Shown here: positions 4,556-7,182 of the stretch, piece by piece
Layout: every line of letters begins with the position of its first letter
Numbering within the stretch: the stretch's first letter is position 1
Assembly: GCA_039934875.1 (NCBI GenBank)
Contig: JBDTLH010000125.1
Span: forward strand, 1-7,182
Direction: 5' to 3'
DNA length: 7,182 nt
Source of the DNA: JBDTLH01 sp039934875
GTDB lineage: Bacteria; Acidobacteriota; Terriglobia; Terriglobales; Acidobacteriaceae
Program-made: the position numbers and the translations under genes
Notes under the pieces: generated by a model
The model's database searches: none
What the model was told of the DNA's origin: nothing
Seen by the model: the letters and a program-made list of their open reading frames with translations, nothing else

Positions 4556-5836
4556 ATGCTGCGCAAGTCACTCGCCGCTCTTGGTCTTCTACTCGCTGCG
4601 TTTGCCCAAACCTCTCCCTCTCGCGAAGCCAAAGAGCAGCTCGCCGACTTGCGCCAGCAGGCAATTGCCGCGCGCAAATCCGGCGATAAGCAGGCGCGGC
4701 TTGCGGCGGTGCTCAAGATCGAGAGGCTGCTCAACGGTGAGCCTCACGTGGTCGCGAACCTGGCTCAGATATACGCCGCCGCGGGAGACACGGACCGCGC
4801 CCTCGCCGCCGTGAGCCAAATCGCTGCCCTGGGTCAAGCCGATGATGGCCTGCTGCAAGACCCTGCCATTGCCGCCCTCAACAAGTCTCCGCAATTTGTT
4901 GCGGTAATGAAACGCTTTGCAGAAAATAAAATGCCGGTCTCCCGTGCGACGACCGCGTTCGTTCTCGCTGGTCCCCGCATTCTCGCCGAAGACATCGACT
5001 ACGATCCCCACAGCAAATCTTTTCTCATCACCAGTGTGCTTGAGGACAAGATCATCCGTGTCACGCGGGAAGGCAAGGCGACCGATTTTGCGCAGTCGCC
5101 GAGCCGCTGGCCCATGCTGGCCATCAAAGTGGACGCCCCACGTGACGTGGTGTGGGCGACGGAGGTTGCCATGGAGGGTTTCGCCTCCGCGCCGAAATCC
5201 GACTGGGGACGCTCCGCGCTCGTCTGCTTTGATCTGCATAGCGGCAAGTTGCTGCGCCGCATCGCAGGCCCGGCGAAGTCTGCTCTCGGCGATATTGCGT
5301 TGACCGCTGAAGGAGACGCCATCGTCAGCGACGGCGCGGGCGGAGGGGTTTATCGCGCGCGCAACGTCGCGGGCGGTCAACTGCAACGCATCGACGGCGG
5401 AGACTTCCTCTCGCCGCAAACGCCGGCCATCGCTTACGACGGCAAACATGTCTTTGTGCCGGACTATGCGCGTGGCATCGCCCTGCTCGATCCCGCGACG
5501 AAACAGGTGCAATGGCTCGATGGCGAGAAGAAGTATGCGTTGAATGGCATCGACGGACTTTACTACAACCACAACTGGTTGATCGCCACCCAGAACGGGA
5601 GCTCGCCCGAGCGCGTCATCCGCTTTCGCCTCGACCCCACGCAGACCCGCATCATGTCAGAAGAGATCATCGAGCGCGCGACGCCGACCCTCGGCGACCC
5701 TACGCATGGAGTGGTGCTGGGAGACGATTTCTACTACATCGCCAACTCCGGCTGGAGCGAACTCGACGAACACGGCAATGTGAAGGCTGGATCGAAGCTC
5801 TCGCCCGCGCGGGTCATGCGGTTCAAGCTGCGGTGA
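4556..5836 (+). CDS. Exported SMP-30-like beta-propeller protein with helical N-terminal region
   Basis: A 426-aa predicted periplasmic protein. It starts MLRKSLAALGLLLAAFAQ, a short signal peptide with likely cleavage after AFA. Residues 24-125 look all-helical and TPR-like: two or three amphipathic helix pairs, including PHVVANLAQIYAAAGDTDRALAAVSQ (63-88). Residues 135-426 have alternating beta strands and repeats typical of a six-bladed SMP-30/gluconolactonase/NHL-type propeller: GPRILAEDIDYDPHSKSFLITS, KIIRVTREGK, GDIALTAEGDAIVSD, PAIAYDGKHVFVPDY, NGIDGLYYNHNWLIATQNG and HGVVLGDDFYYIANSGW. No substrate or enzymatic activity can be assigned; it may be an enzyme, a binding protein or a scaffold. 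An upstream in-frame GTG (4505) would add 17 residues, but it lies inside the tandem repeat and spoils the signal peptide, so I chose 4556. The long antisense frame over it is a codon-bias shadow. Confidence 0.85.
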   Translation: MLRKSLAALGLLLAAFAQTSPSREAKEQLADLRQQAIAARKSGDKQARLAAVLKIERLLNGEPHVVANLAQIYAAAGDTDRALAAVSQIAALGQADDGLLQDPAIAALNKSPQFVAVMKRFAENKMPVSRATTAFVLAGPRILAEDIDYDPHSKSFLITSVLEDKIIRVTREGKATDFAQSPSRWPMLAIKVDAPRDVVWATEVAMEGFASAPKSDWGRSALVCFDLHSGKLLRRIAGPAKSALGDIALTAEGDAIVSDGAGGGVYRARNVAGGQLQRIDGGDFLSPQTPAIAYDGKHVFVPDYARGIALLDPATKQVQWLDGEKKYALNGIDGLYYNHNWLIATQNGSSPERVIRFRLDPTQTRIMSEEIIERATPTLGDPTHGVVLGDDFYYIANSGWSELDEHGNVKAGSKLSPARVMRFKLR

Positions 5837-5972
5837 AAGTCTAACTTATGCCCTTCAGGCTTCGCTCTGACTATTTCTGTGCCCCACTCTGGGATTTACG
5901 CCGGACGGAAAATGGTCATCGCCGTTTCTCCGGTTCCTAAGGGTAACCACAAGTACGCTGGCAGTAATGTTT
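5837..5972. other. Convergent intergenic region with two small hairpins
   Basis: The propeller gene and thiC converge on this 136-bp stretch. One hairpin pairs GGTTCC (5932-5937) with GGTAACC (5942-5948): six pairs, one bulge and a TAAG loop, 25 nt from the thiC stop. A second pairs CCCA (5883-5886) with TGGG (5890-5893), followed by ATTT. Neither has a proper U-tract, so intrinsic termination is possible but unproven. I see no gene here. Confidence 0.35.
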
Positions 5973-7182
5973 CTAAACCCGCGTCGTCGATTGCGAGAAG
6001 CGCTCTACGAGATTCGAATAGTCCTTCTTTTCGACGCCGTGAACGTTCTTGTTGTACTCGTCCACCTTGCTCGAATAGTTCATGGAGCAGAATTTGGGGC
6101 CGCACATGGAACAGAACGCGGCTTCCTTGTAATAGTCGTCGGGCAGGGTCTCATCATGCATGGAGCGGGCAGTGCCAGGATCGAGCGAGAGCTCGAACTG
6201 CTTCTCCCAGTTGAAGGTGTAGCGGGCGTAGCTGATGGCGTCGTCACGGTCGCGCGCGCCCTTGCGGTGGCGGGCCACATCGGCGGCGTGGGCGGCGATC
6301 TTGTAGGCGATGATGCCGTCCTTCACGTCCTTTTCGTTGGGCAGCCCCAGATGCTCTTTGGGAGTAACGTAGCAGAGCATCGAAGCGCCGTACCATCCGA
6401 TCATAGCTGCTCCGATGGCGGAGGTGATGTGGTCATAGCCTGGAGCTATATCGGTCACCAGCGGCCCCAGGGTGTAGAAGGGAGCGCCGTCGCACCATGC
6501 GACCTCTTTTTCGACCTGCTCCTTGATCTTGTCCATGGGCACATGGCCGGGACCTTCGATCATGACTTGCACATCCTGCTTCCACGCTTCCTTGGCGAGC
6601 TGGCCAAGCGTGCGGAGCTCGGCGAACTGCGCCTCGTCGCTCGCGTCCGCCAGACAGCCGGGACGCAAACCATCGCCTAATGAGTAACTTACGTCATACT
6701 TCTTAAGGATTTTGGTGATGTCGTCGAAGCGCTCGTAGAGAAAATTCTGCTTGTTGTGGTGCGCCATCCACTGCGCCAGAATCGCGCCGCCGCGGCTGAC
6801 GATGCCGGTGATGCGCTTGGCCACCAGCGGCAGATATTGAATCAGCACGCCGGCGTGGATGGTCATGTAATCCACGCCTTGCTGCGCCTGCTCTTCTATA
6901 ACTTCCAGCAATAGATCGGCGTTCAAGTCTTCGATGCGCTTCACCCGCGACACCGCTTCATAGATGGGCACGGTGCCGATGGGCACTGGGGAGTGGCGCA
7001 GTATCTGCTTGCGAATGTGCGGGATATCGCCGCCGGTCGAGAGGTCCATGACGGTATCGGCGCCATAGTGGACGGCGGTGTGCAGCTTGGTCAGCTCTTG
7101 CGCGACATCGGAAACAACTGAAGAATTGCCGATATTGGCGTTGATTTTGCATAAAGATTCGACGCCGATGCACATGGGCTCG
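5973..7182 (-). CDS. thiC: Phosphomethylpyrimidine synthase ThiC, C-terminal ~400 residues (window edge)
   Basis: ThiC is a cytosolic radical-SAM enzyme that rearranges 5-aminoimidazole ribotide into HMP phosphate, the pyrimidine half of thiamine. The reading frame is open to the right edge, where EPMCIGVESLCKINANIGNSS corresponds to an internal motif, so the true start is off the window, probably several tens of codons away. The Met at 7175 is internal. Counting from that Met, the signatures are DLSTGGDI (44-51), GTVPIYEA (67-74), TIHAGV (105-110), SLGDGLRPGCLADASDEAQ (165-183), EGPGHVPM (207-214) and DIAPGYDHITSAIGAA (242-257). The C-terminal [4Fe-4S] motif CSMCGPKFC (Cys355, 358, 363) has the CX2CX4C spacing characteristic of ThiC. 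The C-terminus ends in a short variable tail (RFSQSTTRV). Any TPP riboswitch would lie upstream, outside the window. A 237-codon plus-strand frame opposite it is a shadow. Confidence 0.98.
   Translation of the reverse strand, partial: EPMCIGVESLCKINANIGNSSVVSDVAQELTKLHTAVHYGADTVMDLSTGGDIPHIRKQILRHSPVPIGTVPIYEAVSRVKRIEDLNADLLLEVIEEQAQQGVDYMTIHAGVLIQYLPLVAKRITGIVSRGGAILAQWMAHHNKQNFLYERFDDITKILKKYDVSYSLGDGLRPGCLADASDEAQFAELRTLGQLAKEAWKQDVQVMIEGPGHVPMDKIKEQVEKEVAWCDGAPFYTLGPLVTDIAPGYDHITSAIGAAMIGWYGASMLCYVTPKEHLGLPNEKDVKDGIIAYKIAAHAADVARHRKGARDRDDAISYARYTFNWEKQFELSLDPGTARSMHDETLPDDYYKEAAFCSMCGPKFCSMNYSSKVDEYNKNVHGVEKKDYSNLVERFSQSTTRV

Noticed and set aside
4589..5572. 327-codon open frame on the minus strand within the propeller gene
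   Set aside because: It lies wholly antisense to a well-supported exported protein, has Arg/Gly/Val-rich composition without a recognisable domain, and is explained by codon bias in a GC-rich genome.
5838..5876. AGTC...GCC...GGC...GACT nested inverted repeat after the propeller gene stop as a terminator
   Set aside because: Only 3-4-bp stems separated by 8-nt internal loops, and no U-tract; too weak.
5837..5972. TPP riboswitch associated with thiC
   Set aside because: This region is downstream of thiC, and I see no conserved riboswitch core. The thiC leader is beyond the right edge.
5967..6680. 237-codon open frame on the plus strand opposite thiC
   Set aside because: It is antisense to strongly conserved ThiC sequence; its low-complexity Val/Leu/Gly translation is a shadow.

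Overview
This is an ordinary chromosomal housekeeping window from a moderately GC-rich Gram-negative-type bacterium. An Acidobacteriota (Terriglobia-like) origin is my best guess. It rests on the style of the exported DUF4097-like and beta-propeller proteins, and on a dispersed intergenic repeat of the TGTCATnCTGAGCGnAGCGAGTCGAAG type that I associate with such genomes. This is inference; no rRNA or other strong phylogenetic marker lies in the window.

Layout. Positions 1-1820 (minus strand) hold a compact run read right to left: an M24 Xaa-Pro-type aminopeptidase, then accB (biotin carboxyl carrier protein, 12 bp downstream), then the first 69 codons of accC (biotin carboxylase, 36 bp further), which leaves the window at its left edge. 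Positions 1821-2079 are intergenic and carry two copies of a dispersed repeat plus inverted repeats. Positions 2080-3796 (minus) hold a probable two-gene unit: an exported DUF4097-like beta-repeat protein followed 34 bp later by an AI-2E/PerM-family membrane protein. Positions 3797-3934 form a divergent intergenic region. On the plus strand follow a small four-helix membrane protein of unknown function (3935-4417) and an exported protein with a helical N-terminal part and an SMP-30-like beta-propeller part (4556-5836). They are separated by a tandem 41/42-bp duplication. Positions 5837-5972 are a convergent intergenic region with two small hairpins. Positions 5973-7182 (minus) hold the C-terminal ~400 residues of thiC, the HMP-phosphate synthase of thiamine biosynthesis, whose start lies off the right edge.

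How the genes relate. accB and accC supply two parts of acetyl-CoA carboxylase, for the first step of fatty acid synthesis. The neighbouring aminopeptidase is a recurrent genomic partner rather than a pathway member. thiC is independent. The central genes are envelope or periplasmic proteins with no clear shared pathway.

I found no CRISPR array, tRNA, rRNA, transposase, toxin or defence module, and nothing I would call a new biological system. The more unusual signals are small-scale: a 22-bp-period duplication of the accC translation start that creates an overlapping mini-ORF, two genes whose -10 boxes sit 5-6 nt before the ATG (candidate leaderless mRNAs), and several local tandem or dispersed repeats.
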